Shown here one piece after another: positions 35,133-43,997 of a DNA stretch of 64,000 nt. The DNA comes from Geminicoccaceae bacterium (lineage in GTDB: Bacteria; Pseudomonadota; Alphaproteobacteria; Geminicoccales; Geminicoccaceae). The stretch is from positions 1,937,766 to 2,001,765 of the forward strand of contig JACKIM010000002.1 in NCBI GenBank assembly GCA_020638465.1, written 5' to 3'. Every line of letters begins with the position of its first letter. The first letter of the stretch is position 1. Under the pieces are notes generated by a model. It ran no database searches. It saw nothing but the letters and a program-made list of their open reading frames with translations, and was not told the DNA's origin. The position numbers were made by a program, and so were the translations under genes.

Positions 35133-36463
35133 GTGGAACCGAACGCATGGACGAGGACGATCGGCTGGTCGTACCCGCAACCGCCCGAGCCAGTCTGGAG
35201 CGGCGAAGTTCGCCACTGGCCAGCGCGCTCATCGGCAGCATTACCCTGATGGTCGGATTGGGTATCGGCTGGATGGCCTGGGCCGATGTCGATGAAGTGA
35301 TCGACGCTCCCGGCAAGGTCGAGCCCATGGGCCGCGTGAAGGTCATCAACCACTCCCAGGGCGGTCGCATCGCCAGGCTGCATGTCACCGAAGGCACGTT
35401 CGTGCATGCCGGGGATCCACTGGTGACCTTCGCACCCGAGATCGCCCTGAGCGAGCAGCGTGGCACGGAAACCGAGCTGGATCAGGCGGATGCCGAGATT
35501 GCCAGGCTCAAGGCCGAGATCGAAGGCACGGACCTCGCCTTCCCCGCGGATCTCGCGAAACGTCGCCCCGACCTGCTGGACCAGCAGCGGGAACTCATGG
35601 AGGCCCGGCGCGAGTCGGTCAATTCCGAGCGCCGCTCGCTGCTTGAATCGGTCCGGGCACGACGCGATGGCGAACGCGAGATCGAGGCCGATACCAGACG
35701 GTTGAAAAGCGGTCTCGAACTGCTCGAACGCCAACTCGCCGCGGTCAAGGAACTCACGGAGCGCGGGCTCTATCCCAAGCTCAAGGCCCTGGAGGTGGAA
35801 CGCCAGCTGGTGGAAACACGCGGATTGCTCGAACGTTCCCATGCCAGCCGCGGCAGCGCGGATGCCGCCGTGGCCGAACGCAAGGCCGAACTGGAGCGCC
35901 TGGAAAGGAAGCGGCAGAGCGACCTGCGCGCCGAGCTGGCCGGGGCGACCGCGGAACGCGACCGACTGCGCGAGGAGGCTGCCGCTCGCACGAGCGTTGT
36001 CGAGGGGCTGGAGCTGACAGCGCCCGTCGATGGTATCGTCGAGGAACTCGGTCTTCTGGCCGAGGGGCAGTCCGTGGGTGCGAATGCCCCCCTGATGAAA
36101 CTGGTACCCGTCGACGATAATCTCGTCATCCGTGCCGATGTCGCCAACGAGGACATCAGCAGGATCAGGAAGGGCATGCCCGTGACGATCAAGGTAAGAG
36201 CCTACGATTTCGCCCGGTATGGAACGCTGGAGGGGACGGTCGACCAGATCGCGACCGATGCCAGCGTCAGCGAGAAGGGGCAGGCTCCAAGCTACCAGGT
36301 GTCGGTCCTGACCAACACCGCCCATGTCGGCAGCGACGCCGCCAATGCGGTATTGCCGGGCATGCTGGTCGACATCGAACTGCAGGTGGGCGAACGATCG
36401 ATCCTTTCCTATCTCACAGATGGTATTACCCGCTATCGTCAGTCAGCCCTCAAGGAGGGCTGA
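35129..36463 (+). CDS. HlyD-family type I secretion membrane fusion protein
   Basis: A 444-residue periplasmic adaptor. One membrane helix lies at about residues 33-53. A lipoyl half-motif follows (GKVEPMGRVKVINHSQGGRI), then a long coiled coil (about 115-300, rich in ELERLERK-type heptads), then the second lipoyl half (LELTAPVDGIVEELG) and a beta-barrel end. It bridges the ABC exporter to an outer-membrane TolC-type channel, which is not encoded here. The last codons form a stem CAGCCCTC/GAGGGCTG at 36444-36462 without a T-run. Confidence 0.94.
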   Translation: MSGTERMDEDDRLVVPATARASLERRSSPLASALIGSITLMVGLGIGWMAWADVDEVIDAPGKVEPMGRVKVINHSQGGRIARLHVTEGTFVHAGDPLVTFAPEIALSEQRGTETELDQADAEIARLKAEIEGTDLAFPADLAKRRPDLLDQQRELMEARRESVNSERRSLLESVRARRDGEREIEADTRRLKSGLELLERQLAAVKELTERGLYPKLKALEVERQLVETRGLLERSHASRGSADAAVAERKAELERLERKRQSDLRAELAGATAERDRLREEAAARTSVVEGLELTAPVDGIVEELGLLAEGQSVGANAPLMKLVPVDDNLVIRADVANEDISRIRKGMPVTIKVRAYDFARYGTLEGTVDQIATDASVSEKGQAPSYQVSVLTNTAHVGSDAANAVLPGMLVDIELQVGERSILSYLTDGITRYRQSALKEG

Positions 36464-36472
36464 TCCGCATTC

Positions 36473-37327
36473 TCAATAGCGACTGGTCGCAAGTACGGCG
36501 AGCGAGGCCGCAACCAGGGGTTCCCCGACAGGTACAACCGCCGCCCCATCTTTCTCCACGGAGGGAAAGGCGCGACCGAGCACAGTAATTCCATTGTCGA
36601 TCGCTGCCGCGGCATGCTGATCGAGCGCCTCGATCGCTTCGCGCTGGCCGGCAAAGCGCAACCTGGCAGCCGCCAGGAAGCCGTAACCATCAATGTAGGC
36701 CTCGTCGCTGCCATCGGCCTGCGCCACGCGATACTGGCGCGCGGCACGGTCAATCAGCTCTGCCAGCACCCGCGCCTCGACACCGATCTCGTCATGTCCA
36801 CTCGCAGGAGCATGTCCCGCTGCGTCATCAAGTGCCTGCATGACAGCAGCGGCGGCTTCGTCGATCCGGGCGTTCGGCTGTTGCTCACCTGCGAGTTCGA
36901 GCAACCGGTCGAGCTGATCCATGAACGGACTGGCACCGAGTTCTTCCAGGACGGATTCGATCTCGACATAGATCTCGCTGATGGCGTGCGCGAACATCTC
37001 GGTACCGACCTCGCGATTGCCGGCGTCGTAGATGTCGCGCCCGGCAATGACATGGGCGGCGATCACATCGAGTGCTGTCAGGAAGACGACCGGATCGCTG
37101 GCCGCATCGGCGGCTTCGACGCCCCCTTCTCCGCCTTCACCCCCTTCCCCTCCACCGATCGCATCGGCCACAAGGATACGCGAGGACTGCGCCGGCAACC
37201 TGACGCCATAGCCTTCATTGGAATTACTCTTGTTATCGACACGAGTTTCAGCAGTTGAGTCAGCCGCACCTGCCAATGTAACAGTCGCGGCCGCCAACGA
37301 AACCCAGACGAATCGACTTCTCTTCAT
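36473..37327 (-). CDS. Exported protein with Gly-Glu repeats, unknown function
   Basis: A 284-residue protein not recognised. A signal peptide (KRSRFVWVSLAAATVTLAGA) leads into a mature chain with a GGGEGGEGGEGG stretch near residues 60-70. A helical, acidic region follows with aspartate/alanine-rich segments such as AHAISEIYVEIESVLEEL. An AAGGATG stretch precedes the ATG. It ends 9 bases from the convergent HlyD gene and is divergent from the oxygenase gene. It could be an accessory or cargo of the secretion system, but no RTX repeats are present and it has a Sec signal. Confidence 0.7.
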   Translation of the reverse strand: MKRSRFVWVSLAAATVTLAGAADSTAETRVDNKSNSNEGYGVRLPAQSSRILVADAIGGGEGGEGGEGGVEAADAASDPVVFLTALDVIAAHVIAGRDIYDAGNREVGTEMFAHAISEIYVEIESVLEELGASPFMDQLDRLLELAGEQQPNARIDEAAAAVMQALDDAAGHAPASGHDEIGVEARVLAELIDRAARQYRVAQADGSDEAYIDGYGFLAAARLRFAGQREAIEALDQHAAAAIDNGITVLGRAFPSVEKDGAAVVPVGEPLVAASLAVLATSRY

Positions 37328-37366
37328 TATGCCATCCTTGTCGGTTTGACTTGTAAAGGAGCCATC

Positions 37367-38032
37367 ATGTTCGTGACCCTCGGTGGAGTCCTCAATAGCG
37401 AGGAAATGGCCGCAATCAATTCGATCCTTTCCAAACTGGAATTCCGTGACGGGCGGGCCACGGCAGGCTGGCATGCCCGCATGGTCAAGGACAATGACCA
37501 GGCGGCACCTTCGGCCGCGTTGCGTCAGGTGCAGGATCAGATCGTCAAGGCACTCGAACGGCATCCGATGTTCAGGTCGCTGGCACTGCCCCGGCGCATC
37601 ATGCCACCAATCATATCCCGCTACGCAAATGCGCAGAATTACGGCAATCATATCGACGATGCCATCATGGGACAGCCGCCGATGCGCACCGACCTGTCGT
37701 GCACCCTGTTCCTGACCGAGCCGGATACCTACGACGGTGGCGACCTCGTGGCGGTCGGACGGGACGGGGAGGAAGCGGTCCGGTTGCCGGCCGGCAACGC
37801 CGTCATCTACCCCTCGACAACCCTGCACAGGGTCGAACCCGTCACGCGTGGCGTGCGCATGGTAGCCGTGACCTGGATACAGTCGATGGTTCGGGATGCC
37901 GCCATCCGCGACATCCTCCTCGATCTCGAACAGGCGCGGCAGATGGTATTCGAAAGACAGGGAAAATCGACCGAGTTCGACCTGCTTTCACGTGCCCGCA
38001 GCAACCTTCTGCGCCATTCAGCCGAGCCGTGA
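37367..38032 (+). CDS. 2-oxoglutarate/Fe(II)-dependent dioxygenase, PKHD-type (PiuC/YbiX-like)
   Basis: A 221-residue prolyl-4-hydroxylase-like enzyme. The iron ligands are H95 and D97 (NHIDDA) and H154 (TTLHRVEP), with R164 (RGVR) for 2-oxoglutarate. An AAAGGA box lies just before the ATG at 37367. PiuC homologues are usually next to TonB-dependent iron receptors. Here no receptor is near and the neighbours are a secretion system and an unknown exported protein, so it may modify something else. It converges with the lipoprotein gene. Confidence 0.87.
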   Translation: MFVTLGGVLNSEEMAAINSILSKLEFRDGRATAGWHARMVKDNDQAAPSAALRQVQDQIVKALERHPMFRSLALPRRIMPPIISRYANAQNYGNHIDDAIMGQPPMRTDLSCTLFLTEPDTYDGGDLVAVGRDGEEAVRLPAGNAVIYPSTTLHRVEPVTRGVRMVAVTWIQSMVRDAAIRDILLDLEQARQMVFERQGKSTEFDLLSRARSNLLRHSAEP

Positions 38033-38060
38033 TCCCGGCACGGCACGATCCAGCGACCGC

Positions 38061-38465
38061 CTATCGGCTCCAGTTCTTCATGGTGTGGGTCTCGCCCGTC
38101 ATGCCGGTTACAACCATCACGCCGTTCGCGTTCTTCTCGATGGTAAAATCGCGAGTTGCAAAATCATTGCAGCGACCGACCATGACATCCAGGTCGTCCT
38201 GTGCACCGAACTCCCTGTCGTAGTAGGCATAACGGAGCCGCAACACGATACGGTCCTCGCCTTGCTCAAGCACTTCGGTCCGGGTAATCGCACGGATCCG
38301 CGGAGCAAGGCACCGACCGTTGTCCTCGGCAGCATGGTCCCTGTAATAGTTCAGCACGCGGATCTGCAGCCCCGGAACACCGGCCAGACTGGGACCCTCG
38401 AAGGTGCAACCGGCAAGGACCAGGGCGGCAACGGCTGCCAGGTACAACGAAGCCTTGGCTATCAT
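38061..38465 (-). CDS. Predicted lipoprotein, unknown function
   Basis: A 134-residue protein with a lipoprotein signal ending in the lipobox LAGC (Cys20). The mature part includes YYRDHAAEDNGRC, RYAYYDREFGAQDDLDV and VMVVTGMTGETHTMKNW, and no known domain was recognised. It lies 14 bases downstream of the histidine kinase gene on the same strand, so the two are probably one transcript. Confidence 0.72.
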   Translation of the reverse strand: MIAKASLYLAAVAALVLAGCTFEGPSLAGVPGLQIRVLNYYRDHAAEDNGRCLAPRIRAITRTEVLEQGEDRIVLRLRYAYYDREFGAQDDLDVMVGRCNDFATRDFTIEKNANGVMVVTGMTGETHTMKNWSR

Positions 38466-38479
38466 CGGTTTCCTCCTCG

Positions 38480-39910
38480 TCAGGATTTTTCAAAATGAAT
38501 GACAGCACGCTGCGGCAGGATGATCTCGAAACATGTACCTTCGGCACCCGTGGATGCAAGGCGCACATCGCCGCCATGGCGCCGGGCGATCTCGCGGGCG
38601 ATGGCAAGCCCCAACCCCGCCCCCTGGCCGCCGGACGCAAAGGGTTCGAACAGCTGGTCGGTCATCCGACCCGAAATCCCACGACCGCTGTCCTCCACGG
38701 CGATCACAATGCCGTGTCCGCGCCCGCCAAGGCTCCGAAAGCCACCGTCCGTCGCCATCGCCGCGCGAACGGCGATGCGCCCGCCATCAGCCATTGCCTG
38801 AATGGCATTGCGGACGAGGTTGGTCAGCATCCGATGCATCTCGTCACGATCGACACGAAGCATCGTTCCCGCAGAGACATCGATATTCACCTCGATACCG
38901 GGATAGGGAAGGACAACATCCGCGACCACCTCACGAACCAGTTCCGCCAGCGGTACCGGCGCCAGCCGCAACGGCTGGGGCCGGTTGCGCGCATGCGAAA
39001 GCGTGGCCTCGCAAAGCCGGATGGCCCTCTCAAGCGCCCGCACGAGACGCGGGGTCGCATCCCGCACCGATGGATCATCGCTGCGTTCGAGACGATCCGA
39101 GACCAGCAGTGCACTCGACAGGGAATTTCTCAAATCGTGATTGATCCGGCTGACAGCCTCGCCCAGGGCGGCCAGACGCGCCTTGCCGGCAAGCGCCTGA
39201 CGCAGGTCCTGCTGCATCTCGATCAATTCACGCTCCACGACACCGATCTCGTCGCTTCTCCCGCGAGGCGTGGCCGTGACGCTTGAATCCTCCGGATGCC
39301 GCCGAAATTCGGTGAGCTGCCGGGCGATCTGCCCCAGAGGCTGGATGATGACACGCTGCAGGCTGACGAACAGCAGGGACGCCACGATCGCCGACAGCAA
39401 CAACGACACGAACAGGACACGTCGCGAATAGGCGACCATCTCCGAATAGAGATGTGCATCGGCAAGGACGATATCCACCTCCGTTCCGGACTTCATCGGC
39501 GCATTACCGATGACCCGGATGAAACGCCTGCCGCGTGAATAAAGGGTCTCGAAGGCATTCAGCACAAGATCGAAGGCGGAGGTTTCGCTGAGCCAATAGG
39601 TTCGATCGACGACGGGCAGTTCACCCAGCATCAGTTGGGACTCCGGGTCGCGGACCACGATAGTCACCGTTCCCGAATAGATGAGCAGGTCGTCGACGAC
39701 GCCTATGTCGATGTCATGATCGATGACCGAGGGAACCAGTGCCGCCAGATGCGCCGCCGCGATCCGTTCTTCGAGATAAGTTTGCCAGAAGCGGGCAATC
39801 GACGGCAGGTAGATGAGGACTTCGCCGAGAAGAACACAACTCACGGCAATACCCAGCACACGCGCCGAGAGACCGCGGCCGAGGCGGACACGGTTTCCAT
39901 TCAGCGGCAT
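38480..39910 (-). CDS. Sensor histidine kinase
   Basis: A 476-residue membrane kinase. The first helix spans about residues 16-36, a periplasmic sensor of ~125 residues follows, and the second helix is at about 164-186. Then come a HAMP-like linker (QPLGQIARQLTEFRRHPED) and a HisKA box LGEAVSRINHDLRNSLSSA with phospho-acceptor H258. The ATPase has N box LTNLVRNAIQAM, G1 VEDSGRGIS and G2 GAGLGLAIAREIARRHGG. No response regulator is adjacent, so it is an orphan; its downstream partner is the lipoprotein. Confidence 0.93.
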   Translation of the reverse strand: MPLNGNRVRLGRGLSARVLGIAVSCVLLGEVLIYLPSIARFWQTYLEERIAAAHLAALVPSVIDHDIDIGVVDDLLIYSGTVTIVVRDPESQLMLGELPVVDRTYWLSETSAFDLVLNAFETLYSRGRRFIRVIGNAPMKSGTEVDIVLADAHLYSEMVAYSRRVLFVSLLLSAIVASLLFVSLQRVIIQPLGQIARQLTEFRRHPEDSSVTATPRGRSDEIGVVERELIEMQQDLRQALAGKARLAALGEAVSRINHDLRNSLSSALLVSDRLERSDDPSVRDATPRLVRALERAIRLCEATLSHARNRPQPLRLAPVPLAELVREVVADVVLPYPGIEVNIDVSAGTMLRVDRDEMHRMLTNLVRNAIQAMADGGRIAVRAAMATDGGFRSLGGRGHGIVIAVEDSGRGISGRMTDQLFEPFASGGQGAGLGLAIAREIARRHGGDVRLASTGAEGTCFEIILPQRAVIHFEKS

Positions 39911-39968
39911 GGCGGACCTTTCCCCGCCGCGCCCACGCCGTCATGTTGCGGTGACAATACCGGGCCAT

Positions 39969-39997
39969 TTGACAGCGGGCGTTCCGGTCCATATATC
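39969..39997 (+). promoter_or_regulatory. Sigma-70-type promoter for rpmH
   Basis: A perfect -35 TTGACA (39969-39974) and a -10 TATATC (39992-39997) are separated by exactly 17 bases. The pair sits about 40 bases upstream of the rpmH start codon, as expected for the strong promoter of this operon. Confidence 0.8.
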
Positions 39998-40038
39998 GAC
40001 GCAGGTCTTGTCATTCCAACATATCGTGAGGTCAACTC

Positions 40039-40173
40039 GTGAAAAGGACCTATCAGCCGAGCCGGCTTGTCCGCAAGCGGCGGCATGGATTTCGTTCGCG
40101 CATGGCTACCGTCGGTGGCCGCAAGGTGATCAACGCCCGTCGTGCCCGCGGCCGCAAGCGGCTCTCCGCCTGA
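40039..40173 (+). CDS. rpmH: 50S ribosomal protein L34
   Basis: A 44-residue, highly basic protein with the invariant L34 start KRTYQPSRLVRKRRHGFRSR, covering nearly its whole length. The start is GTG 40039, preceded by a GTGAGG box. It opens the conserved rpmH-rnpA-yidD-yidC order. It was found by reading the sequence, since it is too short for most gene lists. Confidence 0.97.
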   Translation: MKRTYQPSRLVRKRRHGFRSRMATVGGRKVINARRARGRKRLSA

Positions 40174-40223
40174 CGCCGGTTGACCCGCCGGATGAGAGGA
40201 CCGACCGCGCCAAACTTGTCCGG

Positions 40224-40574
40224 ATGCGCAAGCGGCCGGAGTTTCTTCGTGCCGCCCGTGGCCGGAAGTTCGCAGGCAGGATCTTGGTTCTCCAGTGCGT
40301 GGAGCGCAAGCATGCAGGAACGCCCCCGCCCGAAGAAAAGCGGGATAACGAGATTGGCGTCGGTTTCACCGCAACCAAGAGACTGGGGAATGCTGTCGTT
40401 CGCAATCGTGCCAAGAGACGCATGCGTGAAGCAGCGCGGTTCGTTCTTCCGCGCCTTGCATCCGCCGGCCACGATTTCGTGCTGATTGCACGGCCGCCGG
40501 TCCTCACATGCAGTTTCGACCAGATCACCCGCGCAATCGAAGATGGCCTGGAAAAGTTGCATCGGCTCCGCTGA
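40224..40574 (+). CDS. rnpA: Ribonuclease P protein component
   Basis: A 116-residue basic protein that helps the RNase P RNA mature tRNA 5' ends. The RNR signature RLGNAVVRNRAKRRMRE is at residues 53-69. ATG 40224 is the only start codon in frame after rpmH; no strong ribosome site precedes it, so translation may depend on the upstream gene. It overlaps yidD by 67 bases. Confidence 0.94.
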   Translation: MRKRPEFLRAARGRKFAGRILVLQCVERKHAGTPPPEEKRDNEIGVGFTATKRLGNAVVRNRAKRRMREAARFVLPRLASAGHDFVLIARPPVLTCSFDQITRAIEDGLEKLHRLR

Positions 40575-40828
40575 AATTCCTCGTATACTGTTATCGTTAC
40601 GCCATTTCGCCCATGCTAGGTCCTCGCTGTCGATTTGCTCCGACATGTTCGGAATACGCGCTCGAAGCGCTCGACCGTCATGGCGCCATCAAGGGCTCTG
40701 TACTTGCCATCCGCCGCATCCTGCGTTGTCATCCCTGGGGAGGGTCGGGTTACGATCCCGTACCGGACAACAAGCTTGGTGCCGGCAGTCCGTCCCATGT
40801 TAACCCGAAAGGCCGTTCGCTTCGATGA
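40508..40828 (+). CDS. yidD: Membrane protein insertion efficiency factor YidD
   Basis: A 106-residue protein with the YidD core: LKFLVYCYRYAISPMLGPRC, then RFAPTCSEYALEAL and ILRCHPWGGSGYDPVP. It helps YidC insert proteins. It starts inside rnpA and ends overlapping the yidC ATG by 4 bases, the usual tight packing of this operon. Confidence 0.94.
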   Translation: MQFRPDHPRNRRWPGKVASAPLKFLVYCYRYAISPMLGPRCRFAPTCSEYALEALDRHGAIKGSVLAIRRILRCHPWGGSGYDPVPDNKLGAGSPSHVNPKGRSLR

Positions 40829-42588
40829 GTGACCAGCGCAACCTGATCCTGGCGATCGTGATTTCGGTCGGCATCATCCTGCTGTTCCAGGTATTTTACG
40901 AGATGCCGCGGCAGCGTGCGTTGCAGGAAGCTCAAGAGCAGCAGGCCAGCCAGCCCCAGCCCGCCGACAGCGGCACGGTCAAGCCGACGCCCGGCGCGCA
41001 AACATCCGGCAACATCTCGGTTCCCGGTGTCACCGGATCCCAGGGCGAAAGCCGCAACGCGATCATCTCCGGACGCACGAACATCCGCATTGACAATGGC
41101 CGCCTGCACGGATCCCTCTCCCTTGAGGGTGGGCGTATCGACGATATCACGCTTGCCGATTACCATGAGACCATCGACCCCAGGTCTCCCGAGGTCGAAC
41201 TCCTTAACCCCGCGGGTACCGCCGACGCCTATTTCTCGGAGTCGGGCTGGGTTTCCGACAGTCCCGATATCAGGGTGCCGGATGCCCACACCATCTGGCA
41301 AAGCGGCGACAGTGCCCTGCATACAGGTTCTCCGGTGTCGTTGAGCTGGGACAATGGAGCGGGCCTCGCGTTCGAAAAGAACATATCTCTCGACGACAAC
41401 TACATGTTCGAGATAACGCGGAAGGTCACGAACAATACCGACAAGCCCGTGACGCTTCATCCCTACGATCTCATCAGCCGATGGGGCAATCCTCCGGTCT
41501 CCAGTTACTACATCCTCCACGAGGGACCGATAGGCGTATTCGACGACACGCTGTCCGAGATCAACTACTCGGACATGGTTGAAGATGGCGACATCGAGAA
41601 GGCGTCGACCGGTGGTTGGGCCGGCATTACCGACAAATACTGGCTGGCGGCCCTGATTCCCGACCAGAAGGAACAACTGACAGCCAATTTCCGCGAGACG
41701 ACGAAGGACAACGAGAATCGTTATCAGATCGATTACCTGTGGCAGCCGCGGACCATTCAACCCGGCGAGACCGTCAGCGTGACGCATCACTTCTTCGCCG
41801 GTGCGAAGGAAGTCGACCTGCTGGACCGCTATTCGGAAAATCTGGACATTCCGTTATTCGATCGCGCCGTTGATTTCGGCTGGTTCTATTTCCTTACCAA
41901 ACCGATCTTTCATGTGCTGAAGTTCTTCCAGGGGCTCGTCGGCAATTACGGTATTGCCATCCTCTGCCTGACGCTGCTGGTCAAGTTGCTGTTCTTCCCG
42001 CTGGCCAACAAGTCGTACCGGGCCATGAGCCAGATGAAGAAGCTGCAGCCCGAAATGCAGAAGCTGCGTGAGCGCTACGGTGATGACAAGCAGAAGATGC
42101 AGCAGGAACTCATGGCCCTGTACAAGAAGGAGAAGGTCAATCCGATGGCCGGATGCCTGCCGATACTTGTGCAGATCCCGGTCTTCTTCTCGCTGTACAA
42201 GGTGCTGTTCGTTTCCATCGAAATGAGACATGCGCCATTCTATGGCTGGATCCACGACCTTTCGGCTCCCGATCCGACGACGGTCTTCAATCTGTTCGGC
42301 CTGCTGCCGTTCACGCCGCCACACGTCCTGATGATCGGTGCCTGGCCACTGGCGATGGGCATCACCATGTTCCTCCAGCAGCGGCTCAACCCGCAGCCGG
42401 CGGATCCGGTCCAGGCGAAGGTCATGATGTTCCTGCCGGTGATGTTCACCTTCCTGTTCTCGACGTTTTCGGCCGGCCTCGTCATTTACTGGACCTGGAA
42501 CAACCTCCTTTCCATCGCCCAGCAATGGATCATCATGCGTCGCATGGGTGTTTCGGCGGATGGAACGACAACGGGCAAGGCCGGCTAG
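40825..42588 (+). CDS. yidC: Membrane protein insertase YidC
   Basis: A 587-residue insertase of the Gram-negative type. The N-terminal helix (residues 5-24) is followed by a proline/glutamine-rich linker and a large periplasmic beta domain to about residue 340. The conserved membrane core follows, including YGIAILCLTLLVKLLFFPLA and VNPMAGCLPILVQIPVFFSL. It inserts proteins with or without the Sec translocon. Length and layout match the family. Confidence 0.97.
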   Translation: MSDQRNLILAIVISVGIILLFQVFYEMPRQRALQEAQEQQASQPQPADSGTVKPTPGAQTSGNISVPGVTGSQGESRNAIISGRTNIRIDNGRLHGSLSLEGGRIDDITLADYHETIDPRSPEVELLNPAGTADAYFSESGWVSDSPDIRVPDAHTIWQSGDSALHTGSPVSLSWDNGAGLAFEKNISLDDNYMFEITRKVTNNTDKPVTLHPYDLISRWGNPPVSSYYILHEGPIGVFDDTLSEINYSDMVEDGDIEKASTGGWAGITDKYWLAALIPDQKEQLTANFRETTKDNENRYQIDYLWQPRTIQPGETVSVTHHFFAGAKEVDLLDRYSENLDIPLFDRAVDFGWFYFLTKPIFHVLKFFQGLVGNYGIAILCLTLLVKLLFFPLANKSYRAMSQMKKLQPEMQKLRERYGDDKQKMQQELMALYKKEKVNPMAGCLPILVQIPVFFSLYKVLFVSIEMRHAPFYGWIHDLSAPDPTTVFNLFGLLPFTPPHVLMIGAWPLAMGITMFLQQRLNPQPADPVQAKVMMFLPVMFTFLFSTFSAGLVIYWTWNNLLSIAQQWIIMRRMGVSADGTTTGKAG

Positions 42589-42645
42589 AACGCATGTCCT
42601 GATCTGATGTGAGCGTCATTGGTGCGGTTGTCGGGAGGCAAGCAG

Positions 42646-43170
42646 ATGAGCGAAACTGTAACACCGCTTTACAGCGCCGAGACAGTTCATCGCCGGATCG
42701 ATGAACTGGCCGATCAGATCGCCCTGGCGGTTCCACCGGACATCATGCTGGTCGGGCTCCTCAAGGGGGCGTTCATGCTCGCCGCCGACCTCACGCGCGC
42801 CCTCGACGCCAAGGGGCTGCAACCGGACATCGAATTCCTGCAGGTCAGTTCATACGGGCTGGACAAGGAGAGCTCGGGTCGGGTGAAGGTCATCGGCGGC
42901 ATGCCCACCACTGTCGATGATCGCGATGTGCTACTGGTCGACGATATCCAGGATACCGGCCGTACGCTCAAGTTCACGACCGATCTTCTCTATGAGAACG
43001 GCGCCAGGAAGATATGGACTTGTGCCTTGCTCGACAAGCCGTCGCGGCGACAGGTCGACTTCGAAGCCGATTTCATCGGTTTTACCATCGAAGATGTCTT
43101 CGTCGTCGGTTACGGGATCGACTATGCCGAGCGTTACCGCCACCTCCCCTATATCGGCGTGGTCTCGTGA
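42646..43170 (+). CDS. hpt: Hypoxanthine phosphoribosyltransferase
   Basis: A 174-residue purine salvage enzyme that joins hypoxanthine or guanine to PRPP. The PRPP loop VLLVDDIQDTGRTL is at residues 95-108, and VGLLKGAFMLAADL supplies the pyrophosphate-contacting Lys-Gly. The start ATG 42646 has GGGAGG 7 bases upstream. Its last 22 bases overlap the convergent methyltransferase gene. Confidence 0.93.
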   Translation: MSETVTPLYSAETVHRRIDELADQIALAVPPDIMLVGLLKGAFMLAADLTRALDAKGLQPDIEFLQVSSYGLDKESSGRVKVIGGMPTTVDDRDVLLVDDIQDTGRTLKFTTDLLYENGARKIWTCALLDKPSRRQVDFEADFIGFTIEDVFVVGYGIDYAERYRHLPYIGVVS

Positions 43171-43859
43171 GACGATCTCCCGGGCGTGTCCGAAGCCGGT
43201 GGTGGATTCCCATCGTTGGTGGACTTTTGCATCAACGCGACATTCCTCGCGGGGAACTCAAGGAACAGCCCATGGATCTTCGCAATGTATCGGAATGTGG
43301 CTTCGCGATAAAAGACCACATGAGTCGGATCACGTCGGTAGTGCCACCGGGCAAATCGTGAATCATCTGTCTGGAAGCATGTCATCACCGCAATCCAGCC
43401 CCCCGGCCGCACGAGTCGGGTCAGACGGACGAACTCGTCAGCCGGTTGGTGAAAATGCTCGACCACTTCGCTGCAGGTGATGAAGTCGTAAGACCGTCCC
43501 AGTACCTTTCGGTCGGGCGCATAGAGCGGATCATAGACGGCCATTCGCTGCCCCGCTTCACGTAGCATGGCTGCCAGCGCCGGTCCCGGACCACATCCGT
43601 AGTCAAGGCCGCTCGATGCCGGCGCAAGCCTTTCAAGCAGTGGGGTCGCGAGGCGCGCGAGGAACTTCCGGTATCCCGGATCGTCAACCTCATTGCGGTG
43701 AAGCGCATATTGCGCACGCTCCTCATCCGGAGTCGGATGCCGGGATGGATCCAGATAGCGCACCTCGCAGACCGGGCACGCCCAGTACCGACGTCCCTCC
43801 ACCTCGACCAGCGAATGGCTGTCAGCCGATCGGCATACGGGACAGGCCGGTCGGCTCAT
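43149..43859 (-). CDS. Class I SAM-dependent methyltransferase with N-terminal zinc-ribbon
   Basis: A 236-residue protein. The N-terminus has two CxxC pairs (C6/C9 and C28/C31), a small zinc ribbon. The methyltransferase follows, with motif I DYGCGPG at residues 86-92 and the later CSEVVEHFHQP and LVRPGGWIAVMT. The ribbon-plus-methyltransferase order is seen in several sugar and unknown-substrate methyltransferases. The start could be upstream (ATG 43886), but the ribbon fits a start at 43859. Confidence 0.83.
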   Translation of the reverse strand: MSRPACPVCRSADSHSLVEVEGRRYWACPVCEVRYLDPSRHPTPDEERAQYALHRNEVDDPGYRKFLARLATPLLERLAPASSGLDYGCGPGPALAAMLREAGQRMAVYDPLYAPDRKVLGRSYDFITCSEVVEHFHQPADEFVRLTRLVRPGGWIAVMTCFQTDDSRFARWHYRRDPTHVVFYREATFRYIAKIHGLFLEFPARNVALMQKSTNDGNPPPASDTPGRSSHETTPI

Positions 43860-43997
43860 CCGAGCCCCGAAATCCCCATCAATCATCGTGCCATACAACC
43901 GGGCTCCGGCTTCCACCACCTGCGTTCCAAGTGACAGGCATTACCGCACGTCAATGGTCGATCGACAACGGATATGCTCAAGACGAAACCTTGTCGC

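Noticed and set aside
36444..36462. Terminator at the end of the HlyD gene
   Set aside because: The 8-base stem is clear but overlaps the stop codon and has no T-run; not enough to call.
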